Source of the DNA: Phylloscopus collybita
Taxonomy: Eukaryota; Chordata; Aves; Passeriformes; Phylloscopidae
Length of the DNA stretch: 64,000 nt
Assembly: GCA_027886175.1 (NCBI GenBank)
Contig: JAJNNQ010000008.1
Coordinates: forward strand, 4,185,501 to 4,249,500
Reading direction: 5' to 3'
Made by a program: the position numbers and the translations under genes. The notes below the pieces were generated by a model that ran no database searches, was not told the origin of the DNA, and was given only the letters and a program-made list of their open reading frames with translations. Each line of letters begins with the position of its first letter. Position 1 is the stretch's first letter. Below, piece by piece: positions 22,101 through 37,100 of this stretch.

Positions 22101-25100
22101 AGAGCATTTTTCATCTTCAAACTAGTTTTTATGCTAGGGCTCTGACAACAGCAGAAACACTAGATGGAACTAAGAATTTTTATTTTAGGGTGATTTTTTA
22201 ATTAGTTTTGGAAATGATTACCTCTGATTAAACTTTTGAAGTGTACCAAGAACTAAGAATAAAACTCTCTAACCTTTCCCACTGAATTTTTCCTCAAAGA
22301 TACCCACACTATTACAGAGTACTCACATGACAAAATGTCTGGATAATGGGCTCACATGCTCTCATCAGTAAGGCTTCAATTTGAATGTCCTGCAGAAAAT
22401 ACAGTTTTTCATTTTCACAGTGAATGCACAAGAGAAAAAGATTCTGGAAAAAACCTGTGATAACAACTCAAACTCAACCCAGTTTACAGGGTTTTGAAAA
22501 ATGCAATCCACACAGTTTTGCCCTTTAGCTCTGGAATCCCAGGGTTCACTCTTGCCAACATGGCAAATGCAAGACAAACCTTCCAGCTTATGGGAAAAAG
22601 CCAGGTCTCCACAAAAACTCCTGGCTTGGATAATTCAGTCAGTCATTCTCCCCCAAACTGGGTGCTAGAACATTAGAAATCACCTTATACCTAGGCAGGA
22701 GTTGAAGGTTTTGCATAGTTCTGAGAAAACCAAAGTTTCTAACCATTGGAAAGAATCTTTCCCTAGGGCACAGTGTAAATTTTAAGAGATACAGGGAACA
22801 GTCTGGGCCTCGACAGTTAAATATGCAGCTTCATAAAAGAAGCTGCCAATGTCACTGGAAATCTCTACTGATGTACCTGCTGGTTATTGCTTGCAAAATT
22901 TTTGTGACTGGGAGGGAAGCTGCAATACAGTACTAAAAATTACTTGCAAGCAAGACCAAAATCTTAAGTCCCATCACGCGTCTTGACTTGTGTTAAAGTT
23001 AACTGTGTTCCTGTGCAAATCTTAGTTTTAGTACCATAACTGATCTTTAAAGCAGGAGAAATGCCATCAATAGCCTAAAATCCTGAATTGTTGTTCATTT
23101 CTGTTCCTCAAGAACCTCTAGGAAACCTCCCATTGTATGCGGTAAAAAGGATGTATTTTGATCCCAGATCCTAGCTGCATTTCTATAGCTCCTCTAACCT
23201 CAGGTTTTTTCATCATTATTAAAATGGCATGCTTAACTAGTCATGCTCATCTAGACCCTTTACCCCAGGCTGAAAACCACTCACCTCAGACTCCAGCTCA
23301 GTGAGGTTTCCCACTATGTCTCTGCAATCAGACACCAAGTCATCAAGATGGTCCTGAAGGCATTCCAGCTCCTACAGAAACAGACATTTTAGTGCGTGAT
23401 CCAAGAACCCAAGTTGAAATTTTGGGTTTAAAACATCGTTACACATGTAAAACTGTCCTCCTTTTTGTAAAGTCCTAAATCTGATTTAATACCACTTCTC
23501 TACTAGCATTCCCAGAACACATATATAGTAATGACTAAAAATGTTGGTCTAGGATATTACCATTTGTTCTCAAAGGCTGCATGATATGCTTTCACTTCTG
23601 GAATATCCCATTTATTTTGCCCTTTCCATAACCTTAAAAAGAGGTTAGTTACCAGCCTATGATAGGCACTTCAAAAAGACAGTGGTGTCTACAGCATCTG
23701 CTGCAGAAAGGTCCCTTCTCTACAGCCCTCGTAAGGCACAGCATTTTAACATGAAAGTATTTGTTGAAACTTTGTTAAGTAGCTGCAGATGTTAGTTCAG
23801 TTCTGTATAAACACAGGAAGCACGTCAGTATTCGCCAAATGGAATTGGGATAAAGTTTACGTGGGAAATATCAAGCTTGTAATAGAATACTACAAATAAG
23901 AGGTTGAGGGAGGTATGGTTGCTTCTTTAAAACCCTTTTTGCAAATCATCCCCCCTCTCCCTTCTAATTCCACTAACATTTGAATATGCAAAGCTTCTTT
24001 GCACCACCTAAGTCTGGTGCAGATTATGTTTCAAACCACTAATTTTTAACATGTTCTCCACAATTAACAGGCAGCAAGACATCCCTTTATCCCCTTTTTT
24101 GTCCTTCCCACCCCTCCAGCTTTGCAAACAAAGTAGCAGTGATATGTGTGTACACTACCTGCCCTGTCTCTGTTTTTTCACTGCACCACTTCCCCAAGTC
24201 AATCATGCACTTGTCCTGGAGGGTTGGGTCCAGCTTCACATCCATGGCTCGCTGATGGAGGATTCTCTGCACCTCTGCTCTACACTCTCGTGATAGCTGC
24301 AAAGAGAACAGGGAGTGTTTGGCATATGGGGTCCTTAAATCCACACAAGGCAAACAGGATGCTGTCAGGTAAGGTTCTGAGAGTGACCACGACTGCCACC
24401 ATCAATCCCAGAAGGCACAGAAGTCCTGCACTGCTCAGCAGAGGCCTGCCAGGGCCCCCACAAGAAATGTGGGTTTCAAAAGAGCTTGGAGCTCTGTCAT
24501 TTAGTTTAGATAGAGGCTCCTCTCATTATATTCTTAAAACTCTATTAAGTTTAATTTTATATTCTTAAAACTCTACTAAGTTTAATTTTATATTCTTAAA
24601 ACTCTACTGCGCTTTACGAAAGAGATGTCAGATCAGGTCCCCAGGTTATCTGCTATACCTTCACTCCAGGCTACAGACCGACTCTGGAGAACAAAGTCAA
24701 AGTAGCTCATGCCCTTAATACCAAATGGGAAGCCCAGAATGAGGCAACATAGTCCAGCTGTAATTTCTTCTCAGCAATCCCCACTGCAGCACATCAGAGT
24801 CAGCACTTGCAAGACAGCAAGAAACAAACTGTAGGAAACCAAAGAATACTGGTGTGGTGCTTATCCAACCTAAAATGCACCACTTTACCTAGCATTCTGT
24901 CAACAGCACTGGAAACAAATACAGGTCTAACCTCCCATGAGTTTGCTTCCAAGACTAAATTTCAAAATGACAGCTGCTCCCTTAGCCTACTTTCCAAAAG
25001 AAAAACACATTTAAAAACCTTTTCTCTCTCTGATAGATTATTTGCAGGGTGGCTATTGATTTCTTTGGTCAGCATTAATATAAAATGGAATGAAAAATCT

Positions 25101-28100
25101 CAACTCAGCAGACTAAGAAACTACATTAAAAAAAATTATTCCTAAAAGAGACGCTTTCAATCAATACTTGACCTCTGCCACAACAGGCCTTTTAAATCAA
25201 GCTGTGGAAATTAATTTTTAAACTGAGCCATTGTGTAAACCCATCAACTCCTAGGGCCTATGTACCCTACAGTGCCAAAAGAAAAGGAACTGAGTACCCA
25301 GGTGCTTTCATCTGAGTGCCCTTCTAAAGGCACGAGAGGGCAGCAAACTTGAAAAGAGCAGCTCCCAACCACTAATGTGATTATGGTGGATCTCCAGACT
25401 GCAGGGCAGCAAGTCACATCCCCACTGTCTTCTTTAAAGACAGCATAAGCACATTTATCAGTACAGCATGCTCCAAAGAACTGGAAGGATGCATTATATC
25501 AATAGGAAGAATTAAATGGAATATAATTTTGAAGCTGGGCACAAATCACAACTTCATTAGAAACAGCCAAGGAAAACTGATCTCAAAACTCTTTTTTGCA
25601 TAAAACCAATTTTGCATCTATGCTGGCTGTTTGCAAGGAATCACATTCTCTTTGGAAAGACATGAGGGAGGATTTGTACTGGGTTTGAACAGGAATATAA
25701 GTCAGTATCAGCACACAGCTCTCTCCGCAGGTCTGTGACACAAATCGATCATTCTGCTGGGCCTGCTTTGCCTTACCAGAACAACCACCTAGACCTTCAG
25801 GGCACCCTTGAGGAGGAGCTGGGCACCCAAAGCAGTGCAACTACCACAGTAAATGATTTAGAGCAGCTTTTTTGAGTTCTGGCAGTTTCAGCATTGTGTG
25901 TCAAACTTCCAAACATGTGCTCAAGCCTTCTACTGCAAATCAACAAGCAGCAAGTGGCCCATTAGCACTTACCCTCCTTCCTTGCTCCTCTGTGCGATAG
26001 GCATGCCTGTACAAGCAGGAGAAAACGGCCCCTGGAGGCATCAGCTCACTGGTCTCATTCCAGCCATGGGTATGGCAGAGGCGGGAGGCATCTCCCTGAC
26101 ACTTGCGGTAAAGGACCGTGTCCAATCTGCAAACAGAAGAGTTATCACTGGCTCTTCATTCAAACATGGAATGTTTTTCATATCCCAAAGTGCTCTGGAG
26201 GCAGAAAATCCTCTTCAAGTTTCAGGCACCACCAGGACACCACTCAGCAGCAGCGTCTGACCAACTGAACCAACAGGTGACCTTAATTCAGCTTAGAATC
26301 AGCTCCCTAAAGAACACCAAAATCTTTAATTACAGATCAAATTTTCAACACTTCTTGAAGCACCTCCCATTTTCTTCTGCAGCATGCCAGCCAAATGCTG
26401 ACACATGAGAAAAGAAATCATGTTCTTGATGTCCTGAAGGGGCAGAAAGGAAGGTACATACCACATTTTGCTCGTGTAATATCTTAGACGTACTTTGTGC
26501 TGCTGCCATTCCAAAACATCAATTCCATAAAAATCTGAGTCTGCACTGGATTTGAGCCAAATGCAAACTCAGTGCCCCCTGCTTTGCATGTAAGTGCAGG
26601 TCTCTTAAGATGATGTCTAATCACATGAAAGCTAAGTGATATATTGCTAAGGTTCCAAATTTGAAACTTCATATTTATAAAACGCTCTAAGGAAAAAAAA
26701 CAAGTGATTTCAGTGGACACAATTATATAGATAATGATAAAGGTAGCAACGAAACCCCTTCTACTCTGAGCATCTGTCTGAGGCACAGAGTCAGTGCAAC
26801 AGATTTATATGCCAGTTCTTGGGAACAGTGGTTAAACAAAGATAAGCTAATGCTGCCCCGCCTGCATTATGAATTAGAATTATTCTTACTCCCAGGAAAA
26901 TGCAAATAATCAGTCTTCCTTCTTCCAATCACTTGTTTGACTCAAACAATGAATTACCTGCTGGAAACAGTACAGGCAGGAGACCAAGCAATGAAGACAA
27001 ACAGGAAAGGGGGGAAAGTTAAGTATTCTTGTCTACCTATGGAGATAATTATTGAGATACCTAAATGAATAGCCAAAAAGCCTTAAACTCCCTGCTCCAT
27101 GAAGCCCTGTTTTTAAAAGCAGAAGGTTCACAGAGCACATCAGCTCTCAGCTACTGGCAAAGCTGTCCATAAATACATGACTTACTGTGAGTCAAGACTT
27201 TCTTAATGTTTGATTTGAACACTCCCTGCAGTAATCGAAGCCCAGGACTTCTTCCCTTACACTCTTTGTGGCCACTGAGAACAATTATTCAATTTCTTGC
27301 AGCAACTCCCTTTAATGTACTCTATTTCCTCACCTCTCAATCTTCTTTAGAAGACAAGCCAAACACTTATTCTTTCCTCACTGGTCACGTTTATCAAATT
27401 TATTCTCTCCTCATCCTAACCAACACTGACACAAGGGGCTTTGTATATATTTAAAACAAAGCACTGCCATGTCTGGATGAGAAAGATGGGAAAGCAGTGC
27501 TCTGAAGGGTATTACATCTGCTCTACAGACTGTAATCACACTTAGAGAAATTGAAAAACGGCAGAAATGGAGGCAGGAAGCTGCTCACACAGTAAGTCTT
27601 TGTTTTACTTAAAAAATTGTTTCCCTTAAGTTCTGTATTGTAGCACTTAGAGCAGATACAACTGGCTGCCACCTGCAGAGAAAGTGACCTTTGACTTCAA
27701 TATGGTCTGACAGAATTCTTTAATTAAAAGATGCAACGAGTTTTAGAGCTCAAACCTGAGCACTTTTTAAGGCTGCACCACTTCTAAGAGAGTGCCAGAT
27801 TTAAGTGGCATCACACCTTTTCTAAGCAGCCTTTGCTTTTAGTGTTCTACACAAGCATTAACACCCTACTGACCTGACGTATTTCAAAGTCCTCTTCTGA
27901 ACAACCTGAAGCTATACTGTTTTACAAGGAACTGCTACTGCATACAAACACTTAATACAAACATCAAGCGAAGATAAATCTTGTTTTACAGTACTCACTT
28001 CCAGTCACGAGATATAAAATACTGGAGCTCCAGGAGCCTATGCTCACAGTCTTCTACCATTTTCTCAGTATATAAGTGCTCCATCAGGCAAGACAGAATC

Positions 28101-31100
28101 CTGCAAACAGAAGAAAAAGCCAGGCCACAGACTGTTAAAATCATGCTGAGCTTCCCTGTAACAGCTGGTGTTGCCAAATCAGTCTTCCAGTGAACCATAG
28201 ATAAGATGTTCAAACTCAGTGAAGATCTTTCTCTTCCTTCAAAAAGATTACATCTAAAACCAGTGTATATCAGATTTGTACCCTCTCATATTCCATTGTT
28301 TTAGTTATCTCAGCAAGTCTGATATACAACAAAATCATAAGGAGTATTCCACAGAAAATCTGACCCAGGGGAGAATATATAATCAGACCTGAAGACAAAG
28401 GAGACACCTGTCTCTGCAGTTTACCTGCCTTTCCAGGTTTGTCACTTCGTGATATTGCTTGAGATTTACATAGTTGGAGAAATTAGCACACCAAACGTTA
28501 GAAACTTAAGTCTAAGTGCCTGTGAAAGCCACACCCTTCACCAGTGCTAAAGCAGTCCTCCTATAAAAACACTGGCCTGCTTGTACAGCAGGAATGGAGA
28601 CAGCTCAGTGCAGCTCTGTACAACTGGTCTGGAGTCACTAATCTGGACAGGTTTTAGTGTCTCTACTGGTCAGCCACACAACCTTCATGGATGCCCAACA
28701 GGAAAAAAAGAGCACCAGTTCTGACTGAGGGGCACCTACATGGGGTCTCCAGAGCGTATGTGCTTGCAGGCTGTCTGGATCACCGACTCGCAGGCCTCGT
28801 TCAGCGCGCGGTCAATGCGATAATCGGCCCCGGGGTCCGTTTCCTGAATCAGCGTCTGAAGCTGGAAGAAAGGAATTGTGGATAGGAAAACAAATGTTAA
28901 AGACATAAATGAAATCGCTTACAACCTCTCAGTGTGGCAATTCTATGCCAGTAACAACACTATGATGTATGAACTCTGCTCTGTAGTGTTTTGTTTTAAG
29001 AGCTTGTGCTGCCAACTCCAGCACTGCTGGACCCTAATTATCATTAAGAAGTAGCCCAGGAACATCACACTGAAGGCCAGCTGTAAACTTGGACTACTTA
29101 CATACCAATTTACAGAATAGAACAGGTAAAATCTGATTTGCCTACTGCATTTTTGATCTATCTTAAGCTTTGATGGTAGCCTCATTCCGTAAGGCTGACA
29201 ATACCAAACACACAAATTTCTTGTATTTTCATGAATACTATTTACAACTGAAATCTGAATCAATGTCTAAAGTTCATGTGTCTATCTACAAAGTATAAAC
29301 CAGTTTTTTAATTGTCTGGAAAAGACACAAAAGTTTTACTGAAATACAGGATAAAGTCTTCTGTTCTGATGTCCCAAGAAGTAACACTTCCTCAGATGCC
29401 TGCTCAAGCTTTTGGAAGTCAGGGTCTACAGTAAACATTTTTTTTAAGTGTGTGTTTGTGCATGTGTGTGTCTAAGGTATAAAATAAATCCAGGACACCA
29501 TGTTTTAACTACTTAAGAGAAGTCACAGTGTAAGTGAAACAAGAAAAAAATATTCCAAAGATTTAGAGACCAGGCGTGCTGACCCAGAGCTGATATCCAG
29601 CACTCCCCTTATGACATCTAAATACTTTCAGTTGTCATAGGTAAATACAGTATGAACAGTTCCATCAAGTCTTTTCCTCCTATGAAACAACTATTCTGAC
29701 AAAAGCTGCCAAAAAACAATTCTCTCTTATTAATAAGGAAACATCATTTAGCATACTTAGCACTATGTTACAAAATCAAATGTGGACACAGTCCATATCA
29801 TCTGAACATTAATTTGGGAGGTGCCTGCTGGGCCAGGGGAAGAGAACTCGGATGCATCTTAGTTTTGGGACAAGGGTAGCTTCTGGACCACAACTCAGCC
29901 AATGATCCCCATGTCCCAGATCATTTTCCATCAAGCTGTGGATTTCCAAAGACTGAAGGAAGGCAGACTGGTATCATCATTGGGCAGGCAAACATTTTCA
30001 GCTGACAAATTTGAAGGGAAAAAAAACCCGAGAGGTTGCTGAGAAGGCAACTGCACACCAACATCAAATGGTCTATATGCTCTTAACATCTTGACACTTA
30101 GTTAATGATTTTTGTCACCGGCCCTCAGCCCAACTAAATCAAAAGCACAGTTACAATTTTATTCTCCACCTTTCGAAGTCTGCACCTAAACACCATCCAG
30201 GAAACTCTCAGGGGCAAAGCCCTAACATCACAAAACACAGACAAGAAAAAAGCATCAGAGAACAGGAGAAAATACAAGCTAGCACTACGTATCCAATAGG
30301 AAACTTGCAGTTATGAGGAGAGACCACAGATTGCCTGGGAGGAACACAGGATTTCCTCCTTCTTAATTATGCCCAGCCTCAGCTTCTAAAGGATGCAGGC
30401 AGCTGAGAAGAGCACTGTCTATCAAAAATTCTTGAGATATTTTCATTTAAAAAAATAATTAAAGAAGCATTTTATACATCTCTGACAGTAGTCAAACAGC
30501 ACCTTAAGGTCAAACCTTAACTGGATGTGTTCTTTACAAACTTTGTAAGAGCCACTGCACGAGAATGAAGAATATTGTGGTTTTGCTGGTACAGAGACAC
30601 ACAGCCTACATGGATAGGGAATACTGTGTAAAATGCTGGGATTATTTCAAGTCAGATGACTTATATATCAAAAACATGGGTAACAGAACCTGAAACCCAA
30701 CACTTTCTTACACATACAGATTAAATAAACTGGCCAGAGCATTATGTAGGCAGGATTCTCTCTCAGGTCTCAGTTAATTGTATTCTTGTTGCTATCAAGT
30801 GGAAGAGGCCAAAGCACACTGGGTACAACAGCTCAGAAGCACTGAAGCACCTCCTTATCCCTCCACCCTGTTTTGGGCACTACTGCAGAATTCTCAACCA
30901 CATGCACAATGTGCAGCACCAAGCCAGCTGCCCTGACTGCAGGGAAGAAGGAATAATTTGGCACCAGTGATAAACGTGAAGGTTGTATAGGATTTTCCTC
31001 CCTCACACAACAAACCCTCACAACTGAAAAGCAGCTGGATAAACTTTACAATGCTCTGAACTTTTATCCTGGACATGGAACTAAATTAACAATGAACTAC

Positions 31101-34100
31101 CAATTTAAGAGCTGTATTAGAAGCTGGAAGCAAGAAATATATGCCCTTTAAGCAGGGATTGGAGTTTTATACACTCAAAGGTCTGAACAGGAAAAAAAAA
31201 ATCCAAAGGTAAGACCAGGACAACATAGAAACCACATATTTGAAAAACAATTTGTCAACAGCTCCAATAGAAAATATTACTTCCACCAAGCAACACCAGA
31301 GGTGCTAGACACTGCCAGTACAGCTGCAGACCTTTGAAGGGCTGATGCTCAAAATTAAGTGACACTGTATCCTGATGACTTACCCCAGCACTCACCCACC
31401 CTCCCTGTGGGCAGGATCCCTTAGGTGCATGGTTTGGCACAATGAAGCTCAGCACACACCCAGGGGTTTTCTTTCTAACTTGGGACAAACCACTTAGAGA
31501 AAGCCATTGCTCCTCTACCATTCACAGAGCTTTAGCATTTTGGCAAGTTCACTGTTCAAACTGAGACCAAATCCCCACACAGCTCTGACACTTGGGTCTA
31601 GATGTGCTTCCTGCACAACAGCAGTTAGGCTTGAGCACAGACTCTCACATGCAAGATCACTCTGGCTGAGGTGTCTCACAAGAAATGGAACTTCTCCGAT
31701 TAAAATACTGGGATTTGAGAATGTCTAAGAATGCATTTTGTTCAAAATTTTAAACAAAAATAAACACTCATAATTCACCTGCAGGAAAGGGTACGAGTCA
31801 ATCCTCTTGCAGGAAAATAAAATGGAAGTTATTTGGCTGTGTTTTGTTGTTTTAGGCTTCTTTATGTTGTTTCTGGCAGATGGGCAAACATCTTCCTTTC
31901 ATAAGGCAAGCAGAATCAGAGCAAACCTTCACAGATGGGACAGTAAGTAAAACTAGTTATATATTTCCCCTTCCAATTGACTCTGGCAAACTTTCTAGGC
32001 AGGTGTGTCTGGTCATAGAGCTTCTATAAGGAAGACTTTCAGGACAACACCTGTTGCTCTGAGTTAGCCAAGAAATCAAGGTGCTGTATTAGCTAATGAT
32101 ACTGCTAAAAGCACAAGGATGTGAGTTTTTGCCTCCACAGAAAAGACAACATCTGGAGATGGACCCAAAGCACTGCAGCAAGCTCTGCTGAGACCATCCC
32201 AGAGCACCTGTGCTGTTCTCCCTTCCTGCAGGTGAAAATGCAGGGCTGCCACAGACAGCTGCTCCACCATCAAGAGCCACACCAGAACCACGCATCAAAG
32301 GTGCTCTTTAGGTACCCAAAAAGAACTGAAATGGTTCCAACTTGCTCTGAAGGATTTATCTCTTCCCATACCTTCAGGGCCAACCTCATTGTGACAAGCG
32401 GTTAAAGTCTCTAGTCCAAGTTGTACAGTATCTAGAAGAGTTTCACACAATATTCTCTTCCTTGCAAAGATAATTTATCTACCTTTAAAGGTAAAAGCAG
32501 AAAGCTCATTCTAACACAGTAAGTCAAAACACAACAAAGACACAGCTGAGACAACCCTTACCATTCCAATACAAAAAATAAGAACAATAAATTATTTAGT
32601 ATTTCAAAAGTTGTAGGCAGCTAGAAAACAGCACTGTGTCAGTCTTCACAAACTCAGAACACTGGAATGTTTATCCTGTTCTTGTAATCACCTATTTCCT
32701 CTTGCCCATAAAAATCCAGACAAGCTAAATGTAGTTATAACCAACACCTAATTTGCTTTCGTGTCCTTTGCCCAGAGAACAAAACACATTTAACTTCAAG
32801 GGGACTCATGGATGATCCTATTTACTACTGCATCAACTTACTGTACAAAAAAATAAAGCAGTAGCTTAAGTATAAGGGAACTAAAAAAATCTCCAAACTT
32901 GCCCTCAATTTCTAGAAGTATTTTTCTCTAAAAGTTTGAAATCCCGTATCACTTTGGGGGGGCCTCCTGTTTTGACTTATGACTTGTTCTGAAGAGGCAT
33001 GTCATGATCTAAAAGTTATTCCCAAGATTAACTGATCTTATGAATATTTGCAAATAACGAAATTCTGAAGCAGCAGTTTCAGTTTCATATTCAAACAGAA
33101 CAAATATTCAGTTCTTCACACAAAGGCTGCGAAGTGTAAGTCATGCATTACAGATCTCTGCAGGAATGACTCAAACTGTACAGCTGCTGCCCCAGTACAC
33201 TTGGTATTTATGCAGAAATAAGCTTCATCACAAAAGCACCCTATGACTTACAAAAATTTAACAGGTATTAATTCATCTTTGATAATACACACAAACTGGC
33301 ATCGCTTGAGGCTCAAGTTTTAAGCTGCATTTAAAACAAAAATGTACAGAATGGTGGTTCTGTTTATTAAAAGAAGTCAAGAGCACACATATCCCCAAAT
33401 TTCTACATCAGCACTAACTCTCCCTTGCCATTTTTATCATTGATGTCACTTTTTTGAGCTCATGGGTCATTAAAACCAAGTATTAAGTACAAAAATGTAA
33501 TCTCATATTAAAAAGGACTAACGAGTTTCAACAAAGATTAAATTGTTTTCAATTTAAAGAAATTATAAGCAGGATGCATTTGGGCCAAAATGGAGTTTAA
33601 AAAGGCAAAAGAAATATTCCATTTTACAGAGGTAGAGGAAAATGACATTTCCTTCACTGGCTGCAAGTATATCAACACACAGCAGTCTGCTGTACCTCCC
33701 TGTCCCTGAAGTTTCATTTCCATCATTAAGGCTAAATGAAATAGCAAAAATAAAACTGAGTGGGAAGGTGCTTTGAAAGTTTTGTGCATTTCCAAGGACA
33801 GGGCACAGGGGAAAAGGGAAGGAGAGGGAGGAAAAGGGAAGGACAAGGAAGGTTTTAGAATTATGAAAGGCAAGTTTCCCTACATCTTGCAACCAGGAGA
33901 GATTTCCATTACTTCAAAGCTGGTGGAGAAGAACTACAGGAGATCCAATAAAAGACCCAGAGCGCAACAATCCAAAATGTATCTTTTGAGAGGAAAAACA
34001 CCACCCTTACAGATGTGCTGCCACATACCAAGTTCACAGCGTGGCAATTACACAACTGCTTCCAGCATTCTGTAGCACCCAGCAGAGCCAGGCTGACTTC

Positions 34101-37100
34101 AGCAGAACCTCCATTGCAAGGCAAAACACTGACAGATCAATCAATGCTTCTACCAACTGAGCAAACTGTAAGTGAAGTGATAGAAAAGCTCCTTACTGCC
34201 TGCTGACAGTTGAGCCCGACGTTTCCCTTCTCGCCCCGGACGACTTTCATCAGGCAGTGCAGGGTGCGGCCTTTGCGATGGAGGCCCGAGCAGTGGTGCT
34301 CGATCTCCCCTCGGCAGCTCAGGATGATTTCTGGGCTCAGAGAGAAGTCTTCCATCAGCATGCGCCGGTAATCCAGCATTTCACCCTGGCACTCACTGCT
34401 CACTTGTCGACCTGAGCCAAGAGGAGATGATGTGATTTAGTTTCAAATGCTTAGCAGAGCCCTTCTTGACCTGTGCTACCAGTGTGTTGGAAGAGCGGGC
34501 ACAACGTCCACACCCTGAACAACACCAGACTAAAACAAATGTCCTGAAGCATTTGTGCGGGGGAATAAACCAGTGCTTGTGGTAGCTCCTATCATTTAAA
34601 CAACCCCGTAAAATATAGCCAGTCTACGGATTTAACACAGGTTTTTAAAAAAAGAATGCCTGAAAGATTAGGATTTTGCATTTCCCATTACAGGAACTGC
34701 TTCTGAAGAACAGCTGAAAGCACTCATGGATCTGCAGTTCTGTAGCACAAGTCAGCTTTTCCCCATATGCTCAAGAGCTCCTTTTTCCACTGCAGAAGTC
34801 ACCTTTGGTAGGTTCGCCAGCTTGGTATGTAACTGGGAGAGCAGGTTGTTTGGACAGCAGGTTAAACATTTCTCCAAGGAAAAGGTTCCCTAGGGCAATA
34901 GCACATAAATGCTCAGGAAGTCAAAACTCAAGACACAGGAGTGTACATGGAATGTCCAACAAACCACTGCAGCTGCACAGAAATCTTGCTGAAGTAAATG
35001 CTTAGATGTGCTTTAAGCTTTCCTGCAGTCCCCTTCACAACCTATTTATATGTGCCCAACATCCCATGGAACAGAGGACACCCCAACAGGGGCTGCCAGG
35101 CACTGTAACACATGCACGTGGTGCTGTATGGAATAATTAGTGTTCCTCCTGGGCTATACCTCATGCATGAGACACTGCAGAACCTGTTCCCCTATGAAAT
35201 TAAATAGCTGAACAGCAGTTTTCTGCATGCACTTCAGGAAACCACCTGCCCTACTACTGCAGGGAGAAGTCAAACCCACAACTTTTCTACAAACAGGGCA
35301 CATCATTTCCACATCAATCGGAAGCAATGAGTTATTCAAACTCAAAAATGCAGACTGCTTATGGAATTATGGCAGCCTTTCCATCCCATGCCAGAGGCAC
35401 TGCAGCATGCAGCCCTGCTGCTCACTCTGAAACCACGCAGCTGCATGCCAAGAGGAAAAACAAGCAGTTCTCCAGCGCAGATCTAGAGGATGTAACACAC
35501 TGTTTCACATTATGGCAAAACAGAGAACCTTTAGCATGGTCCAGCTGCACTGAGCCTTCTAAAATGCCTTTGGAGACAGTAGCTGGTGTTAGGACACCTC
35601 CAGCTTACATTAACTTAAATGACCAAAAATAATATTCTCACATTTACCTTCCTTCTATATAGAGAAAAACCAGTCAGAGAAATTAAGGCATTTACTCAAG
35701 CTACTGAACTGCAAGAAAAGACATTTACAGCAGGCAGAGGACTGAGTATCCCTGGTTTTCCCTGAGTGAGGATAAACAGGTTCTCTATTCTGTGTTTTAA
35801 CCTTGTAGCATATTTAATGCTTACAACACAATGGAGGAAAAGAGCTGCTTGAATTTGCAGTGAATAGAAGGATTTGCAACTACACATCAGCAGTCCAAGT
35901 GGGATTTGCTATTTTGCATTTTAAACTTCTTGTCTGCACAAAAGGAGTCAGTGGCAGAGGAGTTTACTCAGCTATTCTGATCGTCAAAACAACAAGGATG
36001 AAAGCACCATGATGAGGAAATTTGCCTTTGAAACAAAAGTCTGGGAAAAGGAGACGGGGACTGTAAATATGTGTTGAAGCTAAAGGACCCTGATTTTAAA
36101 ATCAAGGTTTCAGCAAGTCTTGAATTCCACTTACCTCTGTGCACAGCAGACTCTAAGCACATCAACAGATAGGAAAGCCGGGCTTCCCGAGAGCGGGGCA
36201 GGTTCTCCACGTTGCAGCGGTATTTCTTCAGGTCACTTTTACAGGACTTGGCCAGTGAGTAACTGACTTTGTAGTCTTGGGCAATCAGCTTCTGGCGGGT
36301 TGTCAGTGCATCACGACACTGCAGGGGACACATTGGGATGGTGGAATGAGCTTCTGTGAGCTGGTGGCAGAGAGCTGGACCTGCTGCTGTCAAGTGTTCA
36401 AGTTGCATCTCAGAAAACAACTGATGCTTTTAAATTCATGCATTTAAGCTGGACTGCAGCTAAATTTCATTTGTCTCCTTGAAACTGCACAGTTAACAAT
36501 GCACACTGAGGTCAACGGATCAGGGGTTTCAAAGGGAGCAGCTCTCTGCAGAGCAGTTCTCAGAACTGCACATTCATCCAGCTTTTTGTGAAGAGTGTGA
36601 TTCATTCATGGTAACTAGGAGCAGTTGCTGACATTTATCCCAGCTGTGGTACATGCTCACCCCATGCCCTCAAGAAATAACTTTTTCCAGTTGCATTTAC
36701 AAAATAATGCGTTTCTTGGATTTGATCCGCAACGCGCTGAGCAGATGATAGCAGATAAAACAGTCTAACCGTGGGAATTTCCAGCCATTTTCCACAACTG
36801 GTGAGGTTCACGAGGATGCACTGTGGCCAAACCTGAACCCAGCAGCTGCAAGAACAACCCTCTATACTTCATCCAAAAAAGGACCTGTAAAAACACTGCT
36901 ACACTTCATAGCTTTTGGTTTAAGTTATGTGAAAATTAAATCTCAGGGCAGCAGATAACTCAGAATAGCTCAAGCAAATTTGTCCATTCCCAGCCCACTT
37001 CAAAGGAAGGAAAACAGTGAATATGTAAAGTAGGGAGAAGAGGGAGCAATCTTGGCACAAGGCACAGGAAAGTCCTAGAACCCGCTCCCCACTTTCTTAC

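Larger units (their letters stand above)
13117..24158 (-). other. GLG1 introns between w25 and w11 (short introns)
   Basis: Fourteen GT-AG introns of 230-1,282 bp (longest 17046-18327) alternate with the exons listed. Apart from the 18-bp palindrome and a T-run at 15822-15834, nothing recognisable was found in them. Confidence 0.85.
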
